Positions 47,402 through 55,802 of a stretch of 64,000 nt of DNA are shown here, in pieces. Every line of letters starts with the position of its first letter. Positions within the stretch are counted from its first letter, which is position 1. Below the pieces are notes generated by a model, which was not told where the DNA came from, ran no database searches, and saw nothing but the letters and a program-made list of their open reading frames with translations. This stretch comes from Cognatundibacterium squillarum (GTDB taxonomy: Bacteria; Pseudomonadota; Gammaproteobacteria; Burkholderiales; Burkholderiaceae_D): the NCBI RefSeq assembly GCF_014652435.1, contig NZ_BMYU01000003.1:124001-188000 (forward strand). Reading direction: 5' to 3'. The position numbers and the translations under genes are program-made.

Positions 47402-47872
47402 ATGAGCACAAGCAAAGTCACGCTCAGCGTGAATCAGAAACAACATCAGTTAGACATCGATCCGGCCACGCCGGTGCTGTGGGCGCTGCGCGATGCGCTG
47501 GGCATGACCGGCACCAAATTCGGTTGTGGTCAGGCTTTGTGCGGTGCCTGCACCGTGCATCTGAACGGGCAGGCGATCCGCTCCTGCATCACACCGGTCT
47601 CCAGCGTCAGCGGACAGGCACTGACCACCATTGAAGCGCTGGAAAACGATGCGGTTGGTAAAGTAGTGCAGGACGCGTGGGTGAAACATGACGTCGCGCA
47701 GTGCGGTTATTGTCAGAGCGGTCAGATCATGAGCGCAACCGCCTTGCTGAAATCGAACAAAAAACCCACCGACGCCGATATCGATGCGGCGATGTCCGGC
47801 AATATCTGCCGCTGCGGTACGTATCAGCGTATCCGTGCAGCGATCCACGATGCGGCTGCGCATCTGGCCTGA
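47402..47872 (+). CDS. (2Fe-2S) subunit of a molybdenum hydroxylase (isoquinoline oxidoreductase alpha-type)
   Basis: 156 residues. The N-terminal plant-type 2Fe-2S cluster has [16 protein letters not shown] plus the later Cys of IRSCITPV. The C-terminal helical 2Fe-2S domain has [12 protein letters not shown] and [12 protein letters not shown]. It transfers electrons from the molybdopterin subunit. CGGAGGAG precedes the ATG. The catalytic subunit gene starts 14 bp downstream. No FAD subunit and no cytochrome c gene follow. Confidence 0.93.
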   Translation: MSTSKVTLSVNQKQHQLDIDPATPVLWALRDALGMTGTKFGCGQALCGACTVHLNGQAIRSCITPVSSVSGQALTTIEALENDAVGKVVQDAWVKHDVAQCGYCQSGQIMSATALLKSNKKPTDADIDAAMSGNICRCGTYQRIRAAIHDAAAHLA

Positions 47873-47886
47873 GACAGGGAGCGATC

Positions 47887-50106
47887 ATGTTATTTGATAA
47901 CCGCATGGAAATTCCCCCAGCGCTGCGTCACTTTCTGACAGAAGTTCCGCAGCCCAGCCGCCGCCTGTTTTTAAAAATGAGTGTAGCGTCCGGCTTTGCA
48001 CTGGCCTGCCTGCCGGAAGCGGCACTGGCGAATGTACCGGTGAATAACAACGGTACGCTGCCAGCGAATGCGCAGCCCGGTGCATTTCTGCAAATCGACC
48101 GCGACGGACGGATTACCGTCACAGTGAATCGTCTGGAATTCGGTCAGGGCGTGCAGACCGCGCTGCCACTGATACTGGCAGAAGAGCTGGATGCCGACTG
48201 GGCCAAAGTCGGCGCGAAACTCGGCACCAATGATCCGGCCTATGCTGACCCGAAATTCGGGATACACCTCACCGGTGGCTCGAATTCGATCAAAAACTCG
48301 TTTGTGCAATACCGCGAACTGGGCGCGCGTGCGCGTGGCATGCTGCTGCAGGCAGCCGCCAAAGTCTGGAATCTGCCGGTCGCACAATTGCGCACGGAAA
48401 GCAGCAAAGTCATCGCACCGGATGGCCGCCAGCTGAGTTACGGCGAACTGGCGGACAAAGCCATGAGCGAAATGGTGCCGCAGGAAATCAGCCTCAAAGA
48501 TGCCGCGCAATTCCGCCTGATCGGCAAAGCTACCAACCGTCTGGATGCGGCTGATAAATCGCATGGCCGTCAGCAATTCGGTCTGGATGTCAGACTGCCC
48601 GGCCTGCTGACGGCAGTAGTCGCCAGACCGCCGGTGTTCGGCGCATCAATACAATCGCTGGATGACAGCGAAGCAATCAAAGTCCAGGGCGTGCGTGCGA
48701 TTCTGCGCATTGCCACCGACCGCGGCGGACAAGGTGTGGCGGTGATTGCCGACGGTTACTGGGCTGCGCTGCAGGCGCGTAACAAACTGAAAATCAGCTG
48801 GGATAACAGCAAGGTCACCAAGGCCGACACCACGGCACTGGTGCAGCAATACCGTGAATTGTCCAAACGCCCGGGCGCGGTGAAATGGGATGCCGATGTC
48901 AGCAAAATCGCGAAAGCACCGCACAAGCTGCAGGCGGAATTCAGCTTCCCGTATCTGGCCCATGCGCCGATGGAACCGCTGAACTGCACCGTCGCATTCA
49001 CCGGTCAGAAAGCGGAATTGTGGATGGGCACGCAAATGCCGGGCTTTGACGGCATGGCAGCCGCCAAAGTGCTGGGCATCAAACCGGAAGCGGTGAAAGT
49101 GAATGCGCAGATGGCCGGTGGCGGTTTTGGCCGCCGCGCGGTGCCGACTGCCGATTATGTGGCGGAAGCCTGCGCCGTGGTGAAAGCCGCCATGGGTGCG
49201 GGACTGGATGCGCCGGTGAAAACCGTCTGGAGCCGGGAAGATGATATCCGTGGCGGCTATTACCGTCCGCTGCATCTGCACCGCGCCGAAATCGGTTTCG
49301 ATCAGAAAGGCAATATTCTGGGCTGGGATCACACCATCGTCGGACAATCCATCGTCGCCGGTACGCTGTTTGAAGGCATGATGATCAAAGATGGCATCGA
49401 CGGCACGATTACCGAAGGCATGCGCGATCCTTACGCCATTCCTATGCGTTTGCAGATTCATCACCCGAAAGTGAATGTGCCGGTGCTGTGGTGGCGCAGC
49501 GTGGGTTCCACCCATACCGCGTATGTGATGGAAACCCTGCTGGATGAAATTGCGGTAACAACCGGACAGGATCCGGTGGCTTACCGTTTGAAACTGATGG
49601 CAGACAAACATCCGCGTCATGCTGCGGCGCTGAAACTGGCGGTGGAAAAATCCGGTTACGGTAAGAAGCTGCCACGCGGACAAGCCTGGGGCGTGGCGGT
49701 GCATGAATCGTTTGAATCGGTTGTCGCGTATGTGGTGGTCGCCAGTCTGCAGAAAGGCAAACCGCGTCTGCTGAAAGTCACCGCCGGCGTACACTGCAAT
49801 CTGGCAGTCAATCCGCGCGGCGTGGAAGCGCAGGTACAGGGCGCGGCGCTGATGGCCTTGTCCACCTGCTTACCGGGCAATGCGATCACGCTGAAAGACG
49901 GTGCGGTGGAACAAAGCAATTTCCACGACTATCCGGTAGCGCGTATTACCGATATGCCGCAGATCGCGGTACATATCGTCGCCAGCGCCGATGCACCGAA
50001 AGGCATGGGCGAACCGGGTCTGCCGCCGTTAGCACCGGCCTTCGCCAATGCACTGGCCAGACTGGATAAAAAACGTCAGCGCGAACTGCCGTTTAAGTTT
50101 GCGTAA
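47887..50106 (+). CDS. Tat-exported molybdopterin-binding aldehyde/isoquinoline oxidoreductase subunit
   Basis: 739 residues of the xanthine-dehydrogenase-family large subunit (isoquinoline 1-oxidoreductase beta-like). A twin-arginine signal SRRLFLK at about 24-30 is followed by a hydrophobic stretch ending AALANV, so it should be exported with its cofactor to the periplasm. Cofactor-contact motifs include AGGGFGRRAVPTADYVAEA and the C-terminal GMGEPGLPPLAPAFANALA with the catalytic-type Glu. Substrate is unknown (aldehydes or N-heterocycles in relatives). CAGGGAG precedes ATG 47887. The small subunit lacks a signal and would be co-exported. Confidence 0.92.
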   Translation: MLFDNRMEIPPALRHFLTEVPQPSRRLFLKMSVASGFALACLPEAALANVPVNNNGTLPANAQPGAFLQIDRDGRITVTVNRLEFGQGVQTALPLILAEELDADWAKVGAKLGTNDPAYADPKFGIHLTGGSNSIKNSFVQYRELGARARGMLLQAAAKVWNLPVAQLRTESSKVIAPDGRQLSYGELADKAMSEMVPQEISLKDAAQFRLIGKATNRLDAADKSHGRQQFGLDVRLPGLLTAVVARPPVFGASIQSLDDSEAIKVQGVRAILRIATDRGGQGVAVIADGYWAALQARNKLKISWDNSKVTKADTTALVQQYRELSKRPGAVKWDADVSKIAKAPHKLQAEFSFPYLAHAPMEPLNCTVAFTGQKAELWMGTQMPGFDGMAAAKVLGIKPEAVKVNAQMAGGGFGRRAVPTADYVAEACAVVKAAMGAGLDAPVKTVWSREDDIRGGYYRPLHLHRAEIGFDQKGNILGWDHTIVGQSIVAGTLFEGMMIKDGIDGTITEGMRDPYAIPMRLQIHHPKVNVPVLWWRSVGSTHTAYVMETLLDEIAVTTGQDPVAYRLKLMADKHPRHAAALKLAVEKSGYGKKLPRGQAWGVAVHESFESVVAYVVVASLQKGKPRLLKVTAGVHCNLAVNPRGVEAQVQGAALMALSTCLPGNAITLKDGAVEQSNFHDYPVARITDMPQIAVHIVASADAPKGMGEPGLPPLAPAFANALARLDKKRQRELPFKFA

Positions 50107-50129
50107 GGTCATCGTCAGCGCGATCAGCA

Positions 50130-50154
50130 ACCGGCCTGCGGGCCGGTTTTTTTT
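50130..50154 (+). terminator. Terminator after the molybdenum hydroxylase genes
   Basis: ACCGGCC (50130-50136) and GGCCGGT (50141-50147) with a TGCG loop, then TTTTTTT. Confidence 0.92.
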
Positions 50155-50185
50155 ATCGGTTCTGACCTGCTCCGGTTACGGTGAT

Positions 50186-50269
50186 TGTGCAGCTATCCGC
50201 ATTCATCATTTCCGGAGAGCCGGACTTTCTGCCGACGACCGCCGGATCGCTGTGCAGAACTCCGCATTT
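50186..50269 (-). repeat. 84-bp dispersed repeat, copy D
   Basis: Inverted relative to copies A-C. The centre GCCGACGACCGCCGGATCGC (plus strand) matches copy C exactly. It lies in the convergent gap between the molybdenum hydroxylase and carbonic anhydrase genes, followed by a long hairpin (AGAGCC..CCGGCG with CGCCGG..GGCTCT, about 50290-50333). Confidence 0.88.
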
Positions 50270-50344
50270 GGGGCATTTTCGGGCGTTTTGAGAGCCTTAC
50301 CGGCGCTTTTCAATGCTGACGCCGGCCGGCTCTACGATTGCCCC

Positions 50345-50375
50345 ATGAAAAACGCCACCGTTGTGCGGTGGCGTT
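50345..50375 (-). terminator. Terminator after the carbonic anhydrase gene
   Basis: AACGCCACCG (50351-50360) and CGGTGGCGTT (50366-50375). The minus-strand tail is TTTTCATG. Confidence 0.85.
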
Positions 50376-50420
50376 TGCGTACTGCGCGGCAGATTCGTCA
50401 GATATCGAAACGTACCGGCA

Positions 50421-51500
50421 TCAGTTCGATTCTTTGATCAGACGACCGGATGTTTTCTGGATAGGACGTGCATTCATCGGATACAGGCGGCTGAAGATCG
50501 CCAGCTGTTCATGCGAAATTTCAACCGGTTCCTTCATCACCATCCACAACACACCTTCACTGCACGGCGGCGTGGTCAGCGAACCCATGTAGGTGTAGTA
50601 CTCACGCTTGACCGGCAGCAGCAGATTCAGATCCAGCGCGGTCAGTGCCGTCATCGCTTCATTTTTTTCCAGCGGCAGATTATTCCAGACCTGCTGAATC
50701 ACGCTGTGGGCTTTGCCACGTTCCAGCAAAATCGCAATCACTGCCAGACGGCCATCGATATCCTTATGTACCAGATGCACCACCATTTCAAAACTTTTAC
50801 CGTTCACACGCTCTTCGGACGGTTTGTGGAAATGAAATTGCGCCAGTTCGTAACTCTTACCCATCACCGTGATGTAATTACCGGCAGCAGGATTAACCTG
50901 AATGGTGTGACCGTTATCAATCACATTAAAACCGCTGAGTTTGTAATCAAACATGATCGGTTCCAGATCGACTTTGATCCCGTCGCGGATATCAATCGGT
51001 GACTGGCGGTCGCCGCTGTCGCACTTTGCATTCGCCGGATTCATCTTGCCCCAGTTCTGCGGGCCGGTTTCGCCCTGATAGCTCCAGTGCACCGCACCGT
51101 GGCCACCCATGGCAGCCACTACTGCCGCTGAACCGTGTTCCGCTTCCTTCGGTTTAGCCGTTTCTGTGCGGCGTACCTGCGGCGCATACGCAGGCCGGAC
51201 AACCGGACGCGGCGCAGCACGGGCAGCGTCTTCTTTATCCTTGCGTATCACCGCCAGCTTTTCTGCAATTTTGGCGGCCAGCTCATCCGGCTGCAGCGTT
51301 TCTTTGCTTTCCTTGGTTTCTTTGCTTTCTTTGGCAGACTTCTTACTGTCTTTTTTGTCGGAGCTGCCACCCTCCTCTTTGTCGCGGCTTTCTTTTGCCG
51401 CGGGCTTAATCGGTTTCGATGTCGCAGAAGCGGACGAATCGCTGGCCTGAGCAACGGTCGCGATCAGCATGGACACCAGCAGAGCGAGATAGCGGCGCAT
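50421..51500 (-). CDS. Alpha-type carbonic anhydrase with charged N-terminal extension
   Basis: A 359-residue exported protein that should interconvert CO2 and bicarbonate in the periplasm. Signal peptide 1-19 (ATVAQA). Residues about 20-125 are a Lys/Glu/Ser-rich low-complexity region ([21 protein letters not shown]). The catalytic domain, about 135-355, begins [14 protein letters not shown]. Zinc histidines are in [10 protein letters not shown] and [24 protein letters not shown] is the conserved substrate-pocket segment and QSPIDI is present. The charged region is unusual for the family and may bind the cell surface or other polyanions (inference). Confidence 0.92.
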   Translation of the reverse strand: MRRYLALLVSMLIATVAQASDSSASATSKPIKPAAKESRDKEEGGSSDKKDSKKSAKESKETKESKETLQPDELAAKIAEKLAVIRKDKEDAARAAPRPVVRPAYAPQVRRTETAKPKEAEHGSAAVVAAMGGHGAVHWSYQGETGPQNWGKMNPANAKCDSGDRQSPIDIRDGIKVDLEPIMFDYKLSGFNVIDNGHTIQVNPAAGNYITVMGKSYELAQFHFHKPSEERVNGKSFEMVVHLVHKDIDGRLAVIAILLERGKAHSVIQQVWNNLPLEKNEAMTALTALDLNLLLPVKREYYTYMGSLTTPPCSEGVLWMVMKEPVEISHEQLAIFSRLYPMNARPIQKTSGRLIKESN

Positions 51501-51652
51501 AATGTTCAGTATTTCTGTTAGGGAATAGTCCGGTTACGGCATTCCGCCATCAAACTTGAATGTGTTTCGCACCACAGTGCAGCACAAAGTCAGTTCTTTT
51601 ACCGTTCAGGCTCTGTTATGATCGTTTTTTTTAAAAACGGCGTTTTATCATC

Positions 51653-52285
51653 ATGGAAGCATACGATCACAAACTGGCGCAGGACGCCTTGCGTCAGACC
51701 TTACGCCAGTCCATGCTGGATGCCGCGGCACGTATTCTGCAGCAAGACGGAATTGCCGGTCTGACGGTGCGCAAGGTTGCTGAGGCTGTTAACGTCTCCA
51801 CCACCCTGCTGTATTCCTGCTTCGGCGGCAAAGATGGTCTGGCGGATGCGCTGTATCAGCAGGGTTTTCATCTGTTTTACGACGCATATCTGGCACTCGG
51901 CGAACAACAGGCAGCAGTCGCACCGGGACTGGATCGCCTGCGCTGGTATGCGATGCATTACCGCCGCTTCGCCCATGAACAGAGTGCGTACTACCAGATC
52001 ATGTTCGGCGATGCGATGCCGCGCTTCACACCGGGCGAAGAAGCCAGCCAGCTGGCATGGAACAGCTTCACCCCGCTGGTCACCGAATTCGCGGCCGCCA
52101 TGTCGCTGGGCCAGATTCCGCAAGGCTCCGCCAGCACCGCTGCACGCCAGTTATGGGCGGCGATGCACGGCGTGGTCAGCCTCGAACTCAAAGGTTTTTA
52201 TCTGCGTGATACCGACGCCACGAAGCTGTATGAGGGCGCGGTGGAAGCCGTTCTGCATTACTTACAGACGTCTCAGGAGGCATGA
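51653..52285 (+). CDS. TetR/AcrR family transcriptional regulator
   Basis: 210 residues: an N-terminal HTH at about 20-65 (AARILQQDGIAGLTVRKVAEAVNVSTTLLYSCFGGKDGLADALYQQGF) and a ligand-binding domain of the TetR_C_WHG-like type. It overlaps the crotonase gene that follows, so it probably controls its own operon in response to an acyl-CoA or fatty compound (inference). A T-rich stretch precedes the start; the ribosome site is weak. Confidence 0.9.
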   Translation: MEAYDHKLAQDALRQTLRQSMLDAAARILQQDGIAGLTVRKVAEAVNVSTTLLYSCFGGKDGLADALYQQGFHLFYDAYLALGEQQAAVAPGLDRLRWYAMHYRRFAHEQSAYYQIMFGDAMPRFTPGEEASQLAWNSFTPLVTEFAAAMSLGQIPQGSASTAARQLWAAMHGVVSLELKGFYLRDTDATKLYEGAVEAVLHYLQTSQEA

Positions 52286-53139
52286 TGAGTTACCAGTGTT
52301 TTAATCTTGATATTCAGAATAGCATTGCGCATCTGTGCCTGAACCGGCCGGATGCGATGAACACCATGCAACCGGTGTTCTTCCGCGAACTCAGCACCAT
52401 CCTCAGCGAATTGCAGCAATCCGGCAAAGCCCGCGTGCTGGTGTTATCTTCCACTGGCAAGCATTTCTGCGCCGGTATGTCGCTGGATGTCTTCACCAGC
52501 GGCGGTTTCCGGATTGACGACAGCACAGCAGCAGGCCGTGCCAGTCTGGCGATGGTGGTGCAGGATATGCATCGCTGTATCAATCAGCTGGAAGAGTTGC
52601 GTATGCCAGTGATTGCTGCGATTCAGGGCGGTTGTATCGGTGGCGGTGTCGATCTGATTTGCGCCACCGATATCCGTCTCGGCAGCAGCGACAGCTTTTT
52701 CTGTATCCAGGAAATCAATATCGGCATGACGGCGGATCTCGGTACGCTGCAACGCTTACCGAAACTGATTCCGGAAGGCATTGTGCATGAAATGGCTTAC
52801 ACCGGTCGCCGTCTGGCAGCACAACGCGCACAGCAATGCGGTTTGCTGAACGAGGTATTTGAAACGCAGGAACAAATGCTGGCAGCTGCGATGGAAATGG
52901 CGGCTGAAATTGCCGCCAAACCGCCGGTGGCGATCTGGGGCAGCAAGCAGGCGATTCATTATGCGCGTGATCACGCTACGCACGATGCATTACAGCAAAT
53001 GGCATGGCTGCAGGCCGGCATCTGGCAAAGCAGTAATCTGATGGAAGCGTTTATGGCGAAACAGCAAAAACGCCCGACGAATTTCCCGGATCTGCCTCCG
53101 CTGCAGTATTTTGCCGACAGCGACTATCCGCTGAAATAA
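52285..53139 (+). CDS. Crotonase-family protein, dienoyl-CoA isomerase-like
   Basis: 284 residues of the enoyl-CoA hydratase/isomerase fold. The oxyanion hole is formed by AGMSLDVF and GGCIGGGVDLICATDIRL. The pattern FFCIQEINIGMTADLGTLQRLPK has the Glu and Asp spacing of delta(3,5)-delta(2,4)-dienoyl-CoA isomerases, so that activity is more likely than plain hydration. ATG 52285 has AGGAGG at 4 bp spacing; ATG 52282 just before it is an alternative. It is co-transcribed with the TetR gene. Confidence 0.88.
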   Translation: MSYQCFNLDIQNSIAHLCLNRPDAMNTMQPVFFRELSTILSELQQSGKARVLVLSSTGKHFCAGMSLDVFTSGGFRIDDSTAAGRASLAMVVQDMHRCINQLEELRMPVIAAIQGGCIGGGVDLICATDIRLGSSDSFFCIQEINIGMTADLGTLQRLPKLIPEGIVHEMAYTGRRLAAQRAQQCGLLNEVFETQEQMLAAAMEMAAEIAAKPPVAIWGSKQAIHYARDHATHDALQQMAWLQAGIWQSSNLMEAFMAKQQKRPTNFPDLPPLQYFADSDYPLK

Positions 53140-53164
53140 GCACTGCACCCAGACAGCAAAAAGT

Positions 53165-53196
53165 AAAACAGCCGGACAATTCCGGCTGTTTTGTTA
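53165..53196. terminator. Bidirectional terminator between the crotonase and DUF1289 genes
   Basis: AAAACAGCCGGA (53165-53176) and TCCGGCTGTTTT (53181-53192), a perfect 12-bp stem with a CAAT loop, serving both convergent genes. Confidence 0.9.
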
Positions 53197-53224
53197 TCCT
53201 GCTTTTGTTGCAGCACAGGCTGCA

Positions 53225-53431
53225 TCAGAACATACGCTGTTTGACCTGATGCCAGACCACCAGCTTGTGATGATCGCTGGCTTTGCTCCAGCCGGTTAAT
53301 TCATCAATCGTACGGAAACATCCGGCACACCAGCCTTTTTCCTGATCCATACGGCAAACGCCGACGCAAGGAGACGGCACAGCTTTGCCTTGCGGATGTT
53401 CTGCCGGTTCAAAATCGTAAAGAATATTCAT
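53225..53431 (-). CDS. DUF1289 domain protein (small Cys-rich)
   Basis: 68 residues with the DUF1289 cysteine pattern C-x3-C-x8-C-x2-C in SPCVGVCRMDQEKGWCAGCFR followed by TIDELTGW. It probably binds a metal or iron-sulfur centre; function unknown. It starts 15 bp after the ybaK-like stop, so the two are likely co-transcribed. Confidence 0.85.
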   Translation of the reverse strand: MNILYDFEPAEHPQGKAVPSPCVGVCRMDQEKGWCAGCFRTIDELTGWSKASDHHKLVVWHQVKQRMF

Positions 53432-53446
53432 CGTCTCTTAATCACT

Positions 53447-53938
53447 TCACTGTTGAGCAATATCGGCGAGCGGTGCGCCGGTCATTTGTTGTAATTGTTG
53501 CGGGGTCAGCGGGAAAACGGCATGCGGATGTCCGGCTGCCGCCCAGACGCGCGAATAGCGGAATAAATCCTGATCGATCAGCATAATCAGCGCCGTCGGA
53601 TGCCCGACCGGACACACGCCGCCTATCGCATAACCGGTTTTTTCACGCACAAACGCGGCATTCGCTTTTCCCAGCGGACCGGTTTGAGCGGCTACTTTGT
53701 GCTCATCCACCCGGTTTGCACCACTGGCCACCACCATCACCGCCGCATCGTCTGACAAGCGCCGGAACACCACGGATTTAGCAATTTCCGCCACGCTGCA
53801 CCCCAGTCCGGCCGCCGCCTCCGCCGAAGTTTTGCCGGTTTCTGCCAGCATCACCACTTCACCGCTGTGTCCAGCCTGCTGCAGACAGGCGACCACGCGC
53901 TGTACTGAATCCGGTAGATCAAGGCTTGTGCTTTCCAT
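53447..53938 (-). CDS. YbaK/ProX-type aminoacyl-tRNA deacylase
   Basis: A 163-residue trans-editing domain that removes wrongly attached amino acids from tRNA. Signatures are AEIAKSVVFRR (catalytic Lys), KVAAQTGPLGKANA and TGYAIGGVCPVGHP. It fits the YbaK/ProXp group; whether it edits Cys-tRNA(Pro) or Ala-tRNA(Pro) cannot be fixed. It is first in a two-gene unit with DUF1289. Confidence 0.88.
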   Translation of the reverse strand: MESTSLDLPDSVQRVVACLQQAGHSGEVVMLAETGKTSAEAAAGLGCSVAEIAKSVVFRRLSDDAAVMVVASGANRVDEHKVAAQTGPLGKANAAFVREKTGYAIGGVCPVGHPTALIMLIDQDLFRYSRVWAAAGHPHAVFPLTPQQLQQMTGAPLADIAQQ

Positions 53939-54061
53939 GCGAAAACTCCTGCTTTATCAGATGAAACATCTGGCAATGTTATCAGATTCAGTAGCAGAGA
54001 ATATGCGAGCAGAAAACCGTCAGGCTGTCGGTCAGCACAGCGAAGGGCAGAAGTCGCTGGC

Positions 54062-54388
54062 TTACCCGCCCCAGCTTTGCAGCAGTTCGCGGTGTTCAGG
54101 CGGGTAATCCTGGGCTTTCATACCGGAACGGTATTCACTGCCACTGAGTATCGTATACACACAGCTTGCAGTGAATACGACACGGGTACGGTTGGAAGCA
54201 TCGCGCTGACTCGGTACTTCCATCATCATCTGATACGACTGCTTTTCGCGCAGCATCACGGCACACTGCATTTGTATGCCGGATGCCGAAAAATTAATGA
54301 CTTTGGCCGGCACAATACGTCCCGGAGCGACCTGTACGGCTGCCCGCCAGGCAACTGGCAAACGGGAAGAAGCGCGCGAATCATTCAT
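54062..54388 (-). CDS. PilZ-domain protein (possible c-di-GMP receptor)
   Basis: 108 residues. The PilZ NxSxxG motif is NFSASG. The upstream Arg-rich switch is SRASSRLPVAWRA, where an RxxxR-like pair is only partly visible, so c-di-GMP binding is likely but not certain. ATG 54388 was chosen; the earlier in-frame codon (54394) is TTG. A diguanylate cyclase and an EAL protein occur elsewhere in the window, so the signalling exists in this cell. Confidence 0.82.
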   Translation of the reverse strand: MNDSRASSRLPVAWRAAVQVAPGRIVPAKVINFSASGIQMQCAVMLREKQSYQMMMEVPSQRDASNRTRVVFTASCVYTILSGSEYRSGMKAQDYPPEHRELLQSWGG

Positions 54389-54485
54389 AAACAATCAGTA
54401 CAAGGGAGAAATCTGCAAACCGTAAATTGTAACAAGACTTGTGGTGATCGTGCAGGTGAGGAATGAAATGCTGATGACACAGCCA

Positions 54486-55745
54486 TCAGCAAGCATTCTG
54501 TTGTTGCAGATAAGCAAGCATGCCGAGTCCGGCCTGACGACCGGTCGCAAGGCAGGCTGTCAGCAAATAACCACCGGTCGGTGCTTCCCAGTCCAGCATT
54601 TCACCGGCACAGAACATACCGGGTATCGCATTCAGCATCAGATGCTGATCCAGTGCATCAAAACACACACCGCCCGCCGTACTGATCGCTTCTTCCACCG
54701 GACGCATGCCGTGCAAACGCAAAGGCAGGGCTTTCAGCGCCGCCGCCAGTTGTGCTGTATCCAGCATCTGTTCGCGGCTAAGACATTCATGCAGCAAACC
54801 CAGTTTCAGTTTATCGAGACCGAGCCGGCTCTGTAAAAAAGAGGACATGGATTTCGCACCACGTCCGCTTTCCAGCAAACTGCGCACTTTGTCATTACTG
54901 AAATCCGGCAGCAAATCCAGTTCCAGTACGGCTTCGCCCTGCGCCAGCAACTGCCTGCGCAATGCGGAAGACAACGCGTAAATCAGACTGCCTTCCACAC
55001 CGTGCTCTGTCATCACAAACTGTCCGCGTCGCGGCGCTTCGGCGCTGCCTGCCACTCTGGCTGCCACTGTGAGCAGCGGCGCACCGGCAAAACGGTTGCG
55101 GAAAGTGTCACTCCAGGGCCGCTCAAAACCGCAATTTGCCGGATACAAAGACTGCACCGTGACGCCGCGCGCACTCAGCAACGGCACCCACGCTGCGTCC
55201 GATCCCAGACGCGGCCAGCTGGCACCTCCGAGCGCCAGCAGTACCGTGTCTGCGCTGACCATGTGCTCGCCGTCCGGCGTCTGAAAACGCAGACTTTGCT
55301 GATCGTCACTCCAGCCGGTCCAGCGGTGCCGCATGTGAAAACGCACACCATGTTCCCGCAATCTGTGCAGCCAAGCACGTAACAGCGGTGCCGCTTTCAT
55401 ATCGACAGGAAAAATGCGGCCGGAACTGCCGGTAAAGGTTGCCACGCCCAGACCGTCTGCCCAGCGACAGACCGCCTGATTATCAAAGCCGGCAATCATG
55501 TCATGTAAGCGTTCTGCACGGTCGCCGTAACGCGCCAGAAACGGTGCAAAAGGCTCGGAATGCGTCAGGTTCATCCCGCCTTTGCCTGCCAGCAGAAATT
55601 TGCGTCCGGCCGATGGCATTGCATCGTAGATGTCGACTGACACACCAGCGCATGCCAGCACTTCAGCCGCCATCAGGCCAGCCGGACCGGCTCCGATAAT
55701 CACAACACGGGCAGCAGAAACAGGGGAATTCGCGGACATAAGCAT
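54486..55745 (-). CDS. HI0933/TIGR03862-family flavoprotein (NAD(P)/FAD-dependent oxidoreductase)
   Basis: A 419-residue flavoprotein. The FAD-binding dinucleotide fold is VVIIGAGPAGLMAAEVLA (about 14-31). Typical family segments are AGRKFLLAGKGGMNLTHSE and the C-terminal ISTAGGVCFDALDQHLML...GMFCAGEMLDWEAPTGGYLLTACLATG. Function is unknown across the family. Either ATG 55745 or 55739 could be used. Confidence 0.88.
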   Translation of the reverse strand: MLMSANSPVSAARVVIIGAGPAGLMAAEVLACAGVSVDIYDAMPSAGRKFLLAGKGGMNLTHSEPFAPFLARYGDRAERLHDMIAGFDNQAVCRWADGLGVATFTGSSGRIFPVDMKAAPLLRAWLHRLREHGVRFHMRHRWTGWSDDQQSLRFQTPDGEHMVSADTVLLALGGASWPRLGSDAAWVPLLSARGVTVQSLYPANCGFERPWSDTFRNRFAGAPLLTVAARVAGSAEAPRRGQFVMTEHGVEGSLIYALSSALRRQLLAQGEAVLELDLLPDFSNDKVRSLLESGRGAKSMSSFLQSRLGLDKLKLGLLHECLSREQMLDTAQLAAALKALPLRLHGMRPVEEAISTAGGVCFDALDQHLMLNAIPGMFCAGEMLDWEAPTGGYLLTACLATGRQAGLGMLAYLQQQNAC

Positions 55746-55802
55746 ACAGTTCAGGCAAGGAAGTCCGACATGATACGCGTGCGTCCGTCTGCTGACCAGA
55801 AA

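Noticed and set aside
54030-54061. Possible further copy of the dispersed repeat (GTCAGCACAGCGA...GGCAGAA)
   Set aside because: Only about 11 + 7 bases match, with a large internal gap; not distinguishable from chance.
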